From Phycisphaeraceae bacterium (GTDB lineage Bacteria > Planctomycetota > Phycisphaerae > Phycisphaerales > Phycisphaeraceae), in assembly GCA_020851465.1 (NCBI GenBank), contig JADZCR010000001.1, positions 1 through 64,000 of the forward strand: a stretch of DNA of 64,000 bases, written 5' to 3'. The position numbers and the translations under genes are program-made. Below are positions 17,264 through 26,725 of the stretch, in pieces (within the stretch, counting starts at the first letter, position 1; each line of letters opens with the position of its first letter). Under the pieces are notes generated by a model. It did not search any database and had not been told where the DNA came from. It worked only from the letters and a program-made list of their open reading frames with translations.

Positions 17264-19297
17264 GTGCCGGCCCACGAAATCAATCTTTGGGCGTACATCG
17301 ATCCCACCGGCGGGCTGCCGCCGTCGATCTGGGGTGTTCTGCTGGCTTCCCTGCTGGGTGGTCTGGGTGTTGCGATGGCTCTGCTCAAGCTCTGGGGCCG
17401 TCACCTCTGGCGTCTGCTGAACACACACCGAGGGATGGTTGTGCTCCTCGTGCTGCTGGCGGGTGGTATCGTTGGCGGCGTGGCGTTTTTCCGAAAAGCC
17501 CAAAATCCCGCCGCCCCCCCTGCCGCTGCCGCAAAACAGCGCGTCGTGATTCTCGCGCTTGACGGGCTTGATCCCGGACTGTGCGATCAGTTCCTGGCCG
17601 AAGGGAAACTCCCCAATCTCGCGCGTCTGGCCGGCGAGGGTGTGTACCGTCGGCTGGCGACCGTCACCCCGCCGCAAAGCCCCGTCGCCTGGTCGTCATT
17701 CATCACCAGCCGCGATGCCGCTTCACACGGCGTGTTTGATTTCATCAAGCGAGACCCCCGGACTTACCTCCCCGATATCTCGATCGCCGACCGCCGTAAC
17801 GGCAAGCTCCCGTGGCGCGGCGAACCGTTCTGGGATCACGGATCCATCAGCGAGCAAGGTCTGGTGGCTCTGCGGTTGCCCTTGACCTTTCCCGCGCCAA
17901 AGCTCAACGGCCGCCTGCTCGCCGGCATGGGTGTCTGGGATGTACGCGGCACGGAGGGAACCTATGCGTTCTTCTCCACCAGCCCGGTGAAACTCGAAGA
18001 GCCTCGCGGCATCATTCTCAACCTTGTCGCAAACGGCACAACGCTACGCGGCGATCTGCCGGGGCCTTATGTCACCGGACAAAAATCCGTCGCAACACAA
18101 TCCTTTGAAATCGACCTTGGCTCCAAGCCGCAGCCGACGTTGAAAATCCAGGGCAAAACCTACCCGCTGCGACAAGACGGCTGGAGCGACTGGATCAGCG
18201 TGGAGTTTCGCTTTGGTGCGTTGAATCTCGAAAAAATCCGAGGCATCACACGCGCCATCCTGCACCATTCCGCCCAGCAAACCACGCTCTATTTCTCGCC
18301 GATCAATCTCGATCCGGTCGAGCCTCGGTATGTCATCAGCTATCCGAAGGGATACTCCGCGGAGCTGGACCGACACATCGGCCACTATCACACACGCGGG
18401 ATGCCGTTCGACTTCCAGGCGCTCAAGGACGGCGTCATCAGTGATGATGAGCTTCTCGATCAATGCCGCAGTGTCACGGATGAAACCGAGCGGATGCTGT
18501 TCCACGAGTTGGCCCAGGTAAATCGCGGGATGCTCTTTGCGTATTTCGAGGCGCCGGACATCATTCAGCACATGTTCTGGCGCACGATCGACCCGCAGCA
18601 TGCGCTGTATAACGACGCCGAGACAGCCGCTCACCGCGACGTCATCTCAGAGCATTACCGTCAGCTTGATGCGCTGGTGGGTCGTGTCCGGGCGGCAATG
18701 GGTGATCGCGGTACGCTGCTGGTGATTTCGGATCACGGCTTTGCGCCGTTTCGCCGCGGTGTCCACCTCAACGCAGTACTCCGCAGGCTGGGCTATCTGA
18801 CACTCAAGCCAGGTGTCGAATCCTCGGAAGATTTTCTCAAGGGTGTGGACTGGTCCAGGACACGCGCTTACGCGCTGGGGATCAATGCTGTTTACCTGAA
18901 CCTCGCCGGTCGCGAGGGAGAAGGCATCGTCAAACCCACCGACGCCGCGGCACTGTTGGCGCAGATCAAAGCTGACCTTGAAGCGTTCATCGACCCGGTC
19001 ACGGGAGACAAAGCCATCAAGAACGTAACGATTTTCGCTGAAGGGCGCGAGATATCGGCCAGCGCACCTGATCTGGTCGTCGGTTACGCGAGGGGATACC
19101 GCGCGTCGTGGTCCACCGCATGGGGTGGCGTGCCGGTGGAAACAACCCAGACCAATGTGAGTAAATGGAGCGGCGACCACTGCATCGCCGCCGATGAGGT
19201 TCCTGGGGTATTCTTTTCCAGTGACCCATCACTGACCGCTCAGAATCTGATGGGTGTCGCGCCGGCGGTCGAGGCTTTTCTGTCAGGCACCCCGTAA
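17264..19297 (+). CDS. Membrane-anchored alkaline phosphatase superfamily protein (type I phosphodiesterase-like)
   Basis: A 677-residue protein starting at GTG. The N-terminus has a YIDPTGG motif followed by two transmembrane helices (about residues 20-42 and 53-76), so the large domain would lie outside the cytoplasmic membrane. The domain from about residue 90 fits nucleotide pyrophosphatase/phosphodiesterase: VVILALDGLDP with a metal-binding Asp, PPQSPVAWSSF around the nucleophile position (Ser rather than Thr), and SDHGFAPFRRG with metal ligands Asp-His. It is not a typical sulfatase because no C/S-x-P-x-R motif is seen. It sits between the small LRALGYL protein and a sulfatase-fold protein that begins 13 bases after its stop. 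Substrate unknown; phosphoesters or lipid-linked groups are plausible. Confidence 0.82.
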   Translation: MPAHEINLWAYIDPTGGLPPSIWGVLLASLLGGLGVAMALLKLWGRHLWRLLNTHRGMVVLLVLLAGGIVGGVAFFRKAQNPAAPPAAAAKQRVVILALDGLDPGLCDQFLAEGKLPNLARLAGEGVYRRLATVTPPQSPVAWSSFITSRDAASHGVFDFIKRDPRTYLPDISIADRRNGKLPWRGEPFWDHGSISEQGLVALRLPLTFPAPKLNGRLLAGMGVWDVRGTEGTYAFFSTSPVKLEEPRGIILNLVANGTTLRGDLPGPYVTGQKSVATQSFEIDLGSKPQPTLKIQGKTYPLRQDGWSDWISVEFRFGALNLEKIRGITRAILHHSAQQTTLYFSPINLDPVEPRYVISYPKGYSAELDRHIGHYHTRGMPFDFQALKDGVISDDELLDQCRSVTDETERMLFHELAQVNRGMLFAYFEAPDIIQHMFWRTIDPQHALYNDAETAAHRDVISEHYRQLDALVGRVRAAMGDRGTLLVISDHGFAPFRRGVHLNAVLRRLGYLTLKPGVESSEDFLKGVDWSRTRAYALGINAVYLNLAGREGEGIVKPTDAAALLAQIKADLEAFIDPVTGDKAIKNVTIFAEGREISASAPDLVVGYARGYRASWSTAWGGVPVETTQTNVSKWSGDHCIAADEVPGVFFSSDPSLTAQNLMGVAPAVEAFLSGTP

Positions 19298-19310
19298 AAA
19301 GAGGAACATC

Positions 19311-21098
19311 GTGCGACCTATCGCTACCGCCTTTCTCTTTGTCCTGGCTGTTCTGATCGTCATCGGTATCGGCGTCTGGCTGATGCTGCCCAATCACCCC
19401 GGCTCAAGCCACTCCGCCTCCACAACCTCGCGCAGCCGCCAGCCTAACGTCGTCCTTATCTCTCTCGATACTGTTCGCCCCGATCATCTCTCCCTCTATG
19501 GCTATGCGCGAAAGACCACGCCGAATATCGAACGCTTCTTCGCACAGGACGGCGCAGCGGTATTCAGTCAGGCTCGCGCTCAGGCTCCCTGGACGCTGCC
19601 TTCGCATATGTCACTTTTCACGTCGATGCTGCCCAGTCAGAACGGAGTGGACAGCATTAACCAGGTCTTACCCGACTCCCTCACCACCCTGCCGCAAATA
19701 CTCCAGACCCACGGCTACCGAACCGCCGCTCTGGTCAACAACGGCCAGATGCGGGCACACTGGGGATTCAACCGTGGTTTTGACGAGTGGCGCGAGTTTG
19801 CCGTCGATACACCGCAAGGTGAATGCGGCAACATCACCAGCGAAGCGATCCAATGGATGAGCAGACATCAGTCCGGGGACGCATCCACTGACAAGGGCAA
19901 CGCTCCCTTTTTTCTTTTTCTCCACTACTACGACGCGCACGATCCTTACGATGCACCTGAGACTTTCAAGAAAGCGATGGGGGCTACGCTCAGCGGAGCA
20001 CAGTCGCGGGAACTGGCGGAGTCGCACCGATTTCCGGGAAATGATCTGGACGCCAAGGCGAAGGAAAGTCTGATTGCCAGCTACGACGCGCAGCTCGCCT
20101 GGCTCGATGACGAGCTGGGCAAACTTTTCGACAAACTGCCGCCGAACACGCTGGTCGTGCTTTTTTCGGATCACGGGGAAGCATTCGACGAGCACGGCTG
20201 GACGTTGCACGGAGCCTCGCTGTACGAAGAGGAAATCCGTGTTGCGCTGGCGATGAGGTTTCCCGGCCTGAAGACTTCCACCCGACGCTTCGACGAACAG
20301 GTCACGCTCCTCGACGTAGCCCCGACCATTCTTACCGCGTGCGGCTTCACCCTTCCGTCACAATTCACCGGCAACGATCTCCGGCTGCTGCTCGATGACG
20401 TGCCCCTGCCGCCGCGACTCGTCCAGATGGAAACCAAGGCGGTGCTGGAGGGCAAAATCGTGTACGGCGCAGTGCTCAACGAGTGGAAGGCGACCTACTC
20501 GCTGCTCGACGGCGTGACGCAGGTTTTCAAGCTCCCTGACGAAAGCAAAACCATCACTGGCTCGCAGGGCAGCGGTCAGACGCTGGTGAATTTTCTTCAC
20601 GACGTGGCGCGCGAAGATGAATACTGGATGATCACCGCTGCGGGTGACGGCGACTTTGAAGTATCGCTCGAAGCCACCGCGGGAAAGTTCGCGCTGTTCA
20701 TTCCGATCGACTTCGATGCAGAGCGTGACCGCATTGAGCCTTCCGAAGATGGAACACGCATCAAGCTCGTGGTCTATCCGCGCGGAAAACAGCGGCGGAT
20801 ATACCTGAAGCTGTCCGATCCGACGGCGGGTATCCGACTCGACTTCAAACACAACGGCATTCCCTCGCCGGCAGAGGTCCGTCTCGGAGAAAGCGGCTCC
20901 TTGCCGACTGCGCTGCCCACGGAGGTGACGCTCGAAACCGACCTCTCCGATCCGGTCATGACAGGCAATGAAACTGTGCGACCCGGCCTGAGCCTCCGCC
21001 GTCATAAATCGCTGGGAAAAACAGCCCCGCCGCGCAACACCGCGACCCCGGACGAGGAGACGCTCCGGCAACTCCGTTCGCTGGGCTACACACGCTGA
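19311..21098 (+). CDS. Sulfatase-fold membrane protein with Thr at the formylglycine position
   Basis: A 595-residue protein starting at GTG with AGAGGA upstream. Residues 3-27 are a single transmembrane helix, with the catalytic domain presumably outside. The sulfatase fold is clear: NVVLISLDTVRPDHLSLYGY with metal-binding Asp, APWTLPSHMSLFTS at the active site, and FSDHGEAFDEHGW. At the place of the Cys or Ser of C/S-x-P-S-R the sequence is T-L-P-S-H, so formylglycine cannot form in the usual way; Thr may act as nucleophile as in phosphodiesterases and phosphoethanolamine transferases. The C-terminal quarter (about 430-595) is beta-rich and ends LRSLGYTR. Likely a phosphoesterase or transferase rather than a true sulfatase. 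Confidence 0.82.
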   Translation: MRPIATAFLFVLAVLIVIGIGVWLMLPNHPGSSHSASTTSRSRQPNVVLISLDTVRPDHLSLYGYARKTTPNIERFFAQDGAAVFSQARAQAPWTLPSHMSLFTSMLPSQNGVDSINQVLPDSLTTLPQILQTHGYRTAALVNNGQMRAHWGFNRGFDEWREFAVDTPQGECGNITSEAIQWMSRHQSGDASTDKGNAPFFLFLHYYDAHDPYDAPETFKKAMGATLSGAQSRELAESHRFPGNDLDAKAKESLIASYDAQLAWLDDELGKLFDKLPPNTLVVLFSDHGEAFDEHGWTLHGASLYEEEIRVALAMRFPGLKTSTRRFDEQVTLLDVAPTILTACGFTLPSQFTGNDLRLLLDDVPLPPRLVQMETKAVLEGKIVYGAVLNEWKATYSLLDGVTQVFKLPDESKTITGSQGSGQTLVNFLHDVAREDEYWMITAAGDGDFEVSLEATAGKFALFIPIDFDAERDRIEPSEDGTRIKLVVYPRGKQRRIYLKLSDPTAGIRLDFKHNGIPSPAEVRLGESGSLPTALPTEVTLETDLSDPVMTGNETVRPGLSLRRHKSLGKTAPPRNTATPDEETLRQLRSLGYTR

Positions 21099-21250
21099 CT
21101 TTTCCGCACGGGTACCGTATTTTCAACCGTGGATTTCATCGAGCAATGGTCACTTGACGCGCCCGCGCAACGCGGCAAATATGCGTCAATACCCGCCGTC
21201 ATGGCTGGATGCTCCAACCTGATTTCAATGCTTCCATGAGGATCACTGGC

Positions 21251-24200
21251 ATGAATGTTTCCCGACGCGCGATCCGCGCCGCTCTGCTCGGCCTCTCCGC
21301 CGCCTTGGTTTCGCCGCTTTCAGCGCAAGTCGAACCGGGCTGGAACGGCAACATGGCCAAGAATCCCGGCTTCGAGGAGGACTTCGTCAACACCCGCGCT
21401 GAAGGCCACGTGCTCTCCTTCAAAGGTGACTGGTTTTACAACCAGCAGGATCTGATTCCCGACTACTGGGCTTTCCCCAAGGGGCAGTCGTGGTCGAGCG
21501 ACCGGCCGCACAGCGGGAGCAAAGCTCTGAAGCTCGATGCTGGACAGACGGCGGTGCAGACGTTACCCGGCGCGCAATTTCAGGACGGAGGCAGTGCCTG
21601 GGCAGGCGCATCGAATTTCCCCATCAAAGGCATTGATGCTGCGAAGTTCAATCTACCGCTGAAGGTCACCGCCTGGGTTCGGGGCGAAGGATTAATCACC
21701 ATCTCCGCCGGCAAGGGTAACGGCGTGACCGCCAAGGGCGGCGGCGCAGATTGGCAGCTCGTCACCGCCGAGTTACCTGCCGATCAGATCAACCCTGCCG
21801 CACAGGTAACGGTCACGCTGACGGGTCCTGGTGAGTTTGACGATGTTTCGATCACAGAAAAACAGAGCGGCGCAGCCAATCTGATTCCCAACCCCGGCTT
21901 CGAGGAGGCCGACGCACAGGGCAACCCGACGGGCTGGTCCGCGCAGAAGAAGTACCGTGCGATCGGGCCGACCTATTACGTCTGGACCGACTGGAATCAC
22001 GCCTTCCGTGACAATCGCGGAGCGGTCAGTGTCGATCCGCTGGTGGCGTTTTCCGGTAAGCAGTCGCTGCGTTTTGATGTGTATCCGGGTGATGAAAAAT
22101 ACATCGAGAGTGACGCCATCGTGCTCAACCAGACCACGCCGGGCGTCATCGAGGTGGGCGTCTATGTCAAGGCTGACCGCGCCAAGCTCATTGATGTCCG
22201 TCTGGTCGATCAGGACGGTGCTTCACTCAAGAGCGTCTATCCCACACAGCCCGAATACTCCACCGGAGGCACCGCGACGTACGGTAATGGCACCTTCGAC
22301 TGGCGCTATGTACGGAAATTCTTTGCCGCACCCTTTGATCAACCCATGAAGAGCGTGCGGGTACGACTGGCGGCACGCGGGTTCAATGCGCACACGCTCG
22401 ACGACGCAGGAACCCGTGCCTATGCCTGCCAAGTCGGTACGGTCTGGTTTGACAACCTTCACGTCTCCGAACGCGGCAGCACACCGGCAGCGGACGTGAA
22501 GTTTTATCCCGCCGCAGCCGTCACTCCGCCGTCACTCAGTGCCGATGTCGATCTGGGAGATCGACTCTACGGATTGAATACGCTCCGCGTCCGACTGCGC
22601 ACGCCGGGTACTTACAAGGTCAAACTCACGACTACCCTACCGGGCCAGCAGCCGACCGTTACCGAGTCAGTTCCGGTCACCATTGCCGCCAACGCCACGG
22701 GTGTCATCGAGACCCCTTACGAGATCAGCCATCTGGCGGGCGATCTATCCGCGCAAGGCTCGCTGAAGGTTGAACTCCAGCGGGACGGCCAGACGATCGC
22801 CGCTTCCACTTACGCCTTCAATACCTGGCCGGTCGTCGTGGACTTTGACGTGGCACGCCACTACAACCTGCCCGGTGAAAATCCAGTTACGACGACGATG
22901 AACCTCGGCGTCGCTTCGGACACCCTGGCGCGAACCGCGAAGATCGAGCTGGCGCTGGTCCGAGCCGGTGACAACCAGTCCGTTATCGAATCACTGCCTC
23001 CCATCACTGATCTCAAAGCTGCGTTTGCTGCATCGCTCGACGGCCTGCCCAAGGCGCAGACGGAGAGTTATGAGTTCAACCTGCCTACTAACGCATGGTG
23101 GGCGGATCGCGCACGGCTGCTGGTCACCAAACTCGACCTATCCCGGCTGTCGGTCCACCCGCATGACAACCCGATGCGCGACACCGCGCTGAGACTTCGA
23201 GGTCTCGATGCAGCCGGCAAGGTGCTCTTCGAGGATGTCAGCGATCCCTTTGGCCGGATGCAGGCACCGCCCACGCAACCGGCTATCACCAAGGTGGAGA
23301 TCCGTGAGGACGGCGCGATTCTCATCAACGGCCAGCCGCGCTACATCTTCGGCGCCACGCACCAGAACACGCGGACGACCCATACCCCCGCCATCATCGC
23401 GCAACTGGGGCTGACCGGTCACCGTCTGACGCAGGGTATGAAAAACGAGGAAATGGCGGACATGTTCAACAAGTGGGGCTTGTATTCCCTCCAGGCCAAG
23501 CCCGATCCGTCCATCGGCGGCACGGCAGTCGTCAGCGAGCTTAACGCGGCGCAGAAAACCGCCTTTGACGCATGGGTCGCCGGCGGGGGAATGAAATATG
23601 TCGTCAGCCTCAACACCGGCGGATGGGAAGCGGTGATCGACTACAACAACGCTGCTCTGGTCGAGAAACACAAAGCCTTCAACGAGCAGATCCGCGCTCA
23701 GTCCCAGCGCCCCACCGCCATCAGCACCAGCGGCGCGTACAACGCCTGGTGGCTTTCCCACCTGCCCTTCTATGACATCGATCACGCCGAAACGGAAATG
23801 TGGGGACCGATGGATTTCAACGTCATCTTCACCCCCTACATGAAGCGTTATCGCAAGGAGCCGACCGCCTGGGTTTATCTCCCGCAGCTTTACGACAACA
23901 CACCTTTCGAGCGCTATCGCTTTGAGAGCTACGAGAACATCATCCGCGGATCAGCGGGTGTCTCGATGATTCAAGGCATCGGTGATCCGACCTTCAATCG
24001 TGGTCTGGCGGGCGAGCTGCGCCACCTTGAAAAGCCGCTCAACAGCCTCGACAAGGCTCCAGAAGTCACCTTCGAGCCGAACGTCTCGCACAAGGTCACC
24101 AGCTACGAGGGCAAGACCTATATCCTGGCGACCAATGCCGGCCCGGTGCAGATCGGTTCCTTCAAGTGGAACACCGAGACGAAAAAGAGCGGTAACGCCA

Positions 24201-25108
24201 GCCACGAAGGCGACACGCATAACCAGTTATGGTTCCGTCCCGCGGGCATCCGCATCCACGGATTCCGCGGGCTGCCTCTGCCTGAACTGGTACGCAAAGG
24301 CGACAAAATCGTGCAGTGGGTCTGGATCGATCCCAACGAGACACCCGATTGGGCGATGGTCGCAGTGCGCGGCGACGGACGATTTTCACATGCCGGCGTC
24401 ATCGGCAAGTTCGACTTCGCCAAGTTCCAGGCGGACTACGGCAACGTCGTCATGTTCTCCGAGCTTGAACACTCCGTGTGGCATGACATCAACTGGGTAT
24501 TCGACCCGCCCACGTATCAGTTGGCGATCAAACTCATGGGCCAGAAGTGGGCCGACGATATGAAAAAATCCGCCGACGGATACAAAGCCAAGGTGGATGC
24601 GACGACCTACAAGGCCGGCGATTTCAAGGTCGTCTCCCCTGATATCGCTGCCGCCAAAGGCAACTGGGTGAAGATCGAGCTTGATGCGGATCAATCCGGT
24701 CTGACGGGCAAGCTCGTGGATGGGTTCGCTTATCTAACGCAGAACGGTCGCGCACTGTGGGATTACTCCGTGCTCGAACGTGACGGCAAAGTCGTGCGCG
24801 TCTTCTGCGAGGACAGCGTCGGCATCGACCGCGCCCTGCTGGCCAAAGTCCGCATCAACATACCCGGCCTCAAGAAAGGCACGAAAATCCGACCGCTCTT
24901 TGAGAACCGTGAATTGACTGCCGAGGACGGCTTCTTCACCGATGACTTCACCGGTGTGGATACCTACGGCTATGAAGCAGGCGGCGTCGAGGGTGACATG
25001 CTGGGCTTCGTCAAAGATCCCAACCGCGAACTGCCCCGGATGATGCCCAGCGGCTACGGATACAGCTACGGTCCGACGGCGGTACGCATCTACGAAATCA
25101 AACCGTGA
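21251..25108 (+). CDS. Large secreted protein with carbohydrate-binding-like repeats and a glycosidase-like barrel
   Basis: A 1285-residue exported protein. A signal peptide covers residues 1-25 (basic start, then hydrophobic core, cleavage near PLSAQ). Two modules begin with the NPGFEE motif (near residues 40 and 220), typical of CBM4/9-like beta-sandwich domains. A Fn3-like region follows at about 430-660. From about residue 695 (ILINGQPRYIFGATHQN) the sequence resembles the barrel start of GH2/GH5-type glycosidases, with WGLYSLQAK and an EMWGPMDF segment that could hold a catalytic acid. The start at 21251 fits the signal peptide best; an ATG 5 codons upstream is possible. It may belong with the preceding sulfatase-fold genes in polysaccharide breakdown, but the catalytic residues were not established. 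Confidence 0.72.
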   Translation: MNVSRRAIRAALLGLSAALVSPLSAQVEPGWNGNMAKNPGFEEDFVNTRAEGHVLSFKGDWFYNQQDLIPDYWAFPKGQSWSSDRPHSGSKALKLDAGQTAVQTLPGAQFQDGGSAWAGASNFPIKGIDAAKFNLPLKVTAWVRGEGLITISAGKGNGVTAKGGGADWQLVTAELPADQINPAAQVTVTLTGPGEFDDVSITEKQSGAANLIPNPGFEEADAQGNPTGWSAQKKYRAIGPTYYVWTDWNHAFRDNRGAVSVDPLVAFSGKQSLRFDVYPGDEKYIESDAIVLNQTTPGVIEVGVYVKADRAKLIDVRLVDQDGASLKSVYPTQPEYSTGGTATYGNGTFDWRYVRKFFAAPFDQPMKSVRVRLAARGFNAHTLDDAGTRAYACQVGTVWFDNLHVSERGSTPAADVKFYPAAAVTPPSLSADVDLGDRLYGLNTLRVRLRTPGTYKVKLTTTLPGQQPTVTESVPVTIAANATGVIETPYEISHLAGDLSAQGSLKVELQRDGQTIAASTYAFNTWPVVVDFDVARHYNLPGENPVTTTMNLGVASDTLARTAKIELALVRAGDNQSVIESLPPITDLKAAFAASLDGLPKAQTESYEFNLPTNAWWADRARLLVTKLDLSRLSVHPHDNPMRDTALRLRGLDAAGKVLFEDVSDPFGRMQAPPTQPAITKVEIREDGAILINGQPRYIFGATHQNTRTTHTPAIIAQLGLTGHRLTQGMKNEEMADMFNKWGLYSLQAKPDPSIGGTAVVSELNAAQKTAFDAWVAGGGMKYVVSLNTGGWEAVIDYNNAALVEKHKAFNEQIRAQSQRPTAISTSGAYNAWWLSHLPFYDIDHAETEMWGPMDFNVIFTPYMKRYRKEPTAWVYLPQLYDNTPFERYRFESYENIIRGSAGVSMIQGIGDPTFNRGLAGELRHLEKPLNSLDKAPEVTFEPNVSHKVTSYEGKTYILATNAGPVQIGSFKWNTETKKSGNASHEGDTHNQLWFRPAGIRIHGFRGLPLPELVRKGDKIVQWVWIDPNETPDWAMVAVRGDGRFSHAGVIGKFDFAKFQADYGNVVMFSELEHSVWHDINWVFDPPTYQLAIKLMGQKWADDMKKSADGYKAKVDATTYKAGDFKVVSPDIAAAKGNWVKIELDADQSGLTGKLVDGFAYLTQNGRALWDYSVLERDGKVVRVFCEDSVGIDRALLAKVRINIPGLKKGTKIRPLFENRELTAEDGFFTDDFTGVDTYGYEAGGVEGDMLGFVKDPNRELPRMMPSGYGYSYGPTAVRIYEIKP

Positions 25109-25145
25109 TGCACCTGACGACCAATCAAGTCGCAATGCCGACTGC

Positions 25146-25204
25146 GTGAGCTGTGTGAGCTATGTACACGGGTGAGCTATGCGCACGCGCTGCAGCTATG
25201 TGCG
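25146..25204. repeat. Short GTGAGCTATG repeats between convergent genes
   Basis: GTGAGCTATG occurs at 25155-25164 and 25172-25181, with partial copies GTGAGCT at 25146 and AGCTATG at 25194. They lie in the 157-base gap between the stop codons of two convergent genes. No clear hairpin with T-run was found. Confidence 0.45.
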
Positions 25205-25265
25205 TTTGACGCGCACTTTCAGCGAGTAGAAGACCAGGGAACATCAACCGCGTGACATCGTGCGA

Positions 25266-26576
25266 TCAGCGATTCACCAATTTGTCCGCCTGAAGCGCGA
25301 CTTTCTTGAATGCTGCCGCATAGCGTTCGATGGCATCCTTGCGGTCGTGCTTGAACCACGGGATACCCAAGCAGCGGCCGCCCAGCAGCAACGCTTCACT
25401 GACGGGCAGTGAACCGAGACTCTGGCGTACATCGCGCTGTGCGAAGGCGATGCGTGTGGGCTTGCCGTCGCCGTACACATCCGCCTGATTGAGCACCGGA
25501 TGCGTGTGGAGGATCGTGTTGCAGCCGCGACCGGACAAACCGCCCTCAGCCACGACTGCTTCGATGAACTGCGCCACAGGCAGGCCGCCAAGCTCTTCGG
25601 GAATGTAGTGACCCAGCGGGTTGTACCAGCCGCCCATGGTCGAGCCTTGTTTTGCGGCTTCCTTGTCGGGGCGATGCGCCCGCAGGCCGGGGACGCCTTC
25701 GAGCAGATCCCAGAAGCGGTTCATAGCCGCTTGAATCTCCTTGATTCGGGCGGGGTAGTACTTCAACTGCACGCGACCCATCGCCGAGGCCGTCTGCACC
25801 ATGCGCAGCTTGTAGCCGCCAAGCGGCAGGCCAGCGAACTTAGCCAGGTGCGGATCCTTGATTTCGCCGGTTCTCTCGTAATGTCCCAGCGCGATGGCAC
25901 GCTCGTAGATAAGTTGATCGTTGGTCGAAAGCATGCCCGCCTCGCCGATGGCGAAGCTCTTACCCCCCATCATCGACATCGCGCCCACATCGCCGATCGA
26001 GCCGCAGAGACGGCCCTTGTAGTACGTTCCGTGGGCGTGGCTGACGTCCTCGATGACCTTCACTCCGTGTTTGCGGGCGATAGCCATGATCGGGTCCATG
26101 TCCGCGGGATAACCGCAGTAATGGACAGGCACGATTGCCTTGGTACGGCTGGTGATGCGGTGCTCGATGTCATGGGGATCCATGCAGAGCGAAACGGGGT
26201 CGATGTCACAGAAGACCGGCGTCGCACCGAGGGCATAACAGGGCAGAGCACTGGCCCAATACGTCATGCTGGGGACGATGATCTCATCGCCGCGACCGAC
26301 GCCGCAGCCGTACATCGCCGCCAGCAGCGCAGCCGTGCCATTGCAGTTTCCCAGGGAGAACTTCACACCCTGATATTCCGACCACTCCTTCTCAAATTGT
26401 CGCGTGATGTCGGTCCCGCTGAACCGTGCGGTACGCATGACATCGAGAACCGCAGCCTCATCCTCGGCTGTGACAATCGGCCAGTGGAACAGATCGGGGA
26501 TGAACTGCGGCACAGTCTTGGGGCCGCCAAGAATAGCCAACTGTTCTGATTCAAGCGTCTGTGTGGTCACGGACAT
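25266..26576 (-). CDS. DegT/DnrJ/EryC1/StrS family PLP-dependent aminotransferase
   Basis: A 436-residue fold-type I aminotransferase. The cofactor lysine is Lys206 in MMGGKSFAIGEAG, with Asp177 (IEDVSHAHG) contacting the pyridine nitrogen and NCNGTAALLAAMYG for phosphate binding. Family members place an amino group on keto-sugars; some act in other roles or bind without catalysis. Lys is kept here, so catalysis is plausible. The ATG at 26576 is close to AAGGAG; a GTG two codons later is spaced better. A strong promoter lies 40 bases upstream. It is convergent with the large secreted protein. A second, distinct paralogue is encoded at 30515-31783. Confidence 0.92.
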   Translation of the reverse strand: MSVTTQTLESEQLAILGGPKTVPQFIPDLFHWPIVTAEDEAAVLDVMRTARFSGTDITRQFEKEWSEYQGVKFSLGNCNGTAALLAAMYGCGVGRGDEIIVPSMTYWASALPCYALGATPVFCDIDPVSLCMDPHDIEHRITSRTKAIVPVHYCGYPADMDPIMAIARKHGVKVIEDVSHAHGTYYKGRLCGSIGDVGAMSMMGGKSFAIGEAGMLSTNDQLIYERAIALGHYERTGEIKDPHLAKFAGLPLGGYKLRMVQTASAMGRVQLKYYPARIKEIQAAMNRFWDLLEGVPGLRAHRPDKEAAKQGSTMGGWYNPLGHYIPEELGGLPVAQFIEAVVAEGGLSGRGCNTILHTHPVLNQADVYGDGKPTRIAFAQRDVRQSLGSLPVSEALLLGGRCLGIPWFKHDRKDAIERYAAAFKKVALQADKLVNR

Positions 26577-26615
26577 TCTCCTTAAAGCAGGTGGAATCAG
26601 TCACGTAAAATCACG

Positions 26616-26643
26616 ATTATACCATATCAACGACTAACCACAA
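26616..26643 (-). promoter_or_regulatory. Promoter of the DegT aminotransferase gene
   Basis: On the minus strand TTGTGG (26638-26643) is followed after 16 bases by a perfect TATAAT (26616-26621). Transcription would start about 30 bases before the ATG at 26576. The region 26577-26725 is otherwise AT-rich and non-coding. Confidence 0.65.
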
Positions 26644-26725
26644 CCAAATATTTTATACGATTTTACGTTTAACATCAACCCGTCATTCCGCTCTCAAACC
26701 CTCGCAACGGTTTTGTCCGAGGGTA

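Noticed and set aside
25500..26549. Plus-strand open frame of about 349 codons opposite the DegT aminotransferase
   Set aside because: Antisense shadow of a gene with all PLP-site motifs; no family features of its own.
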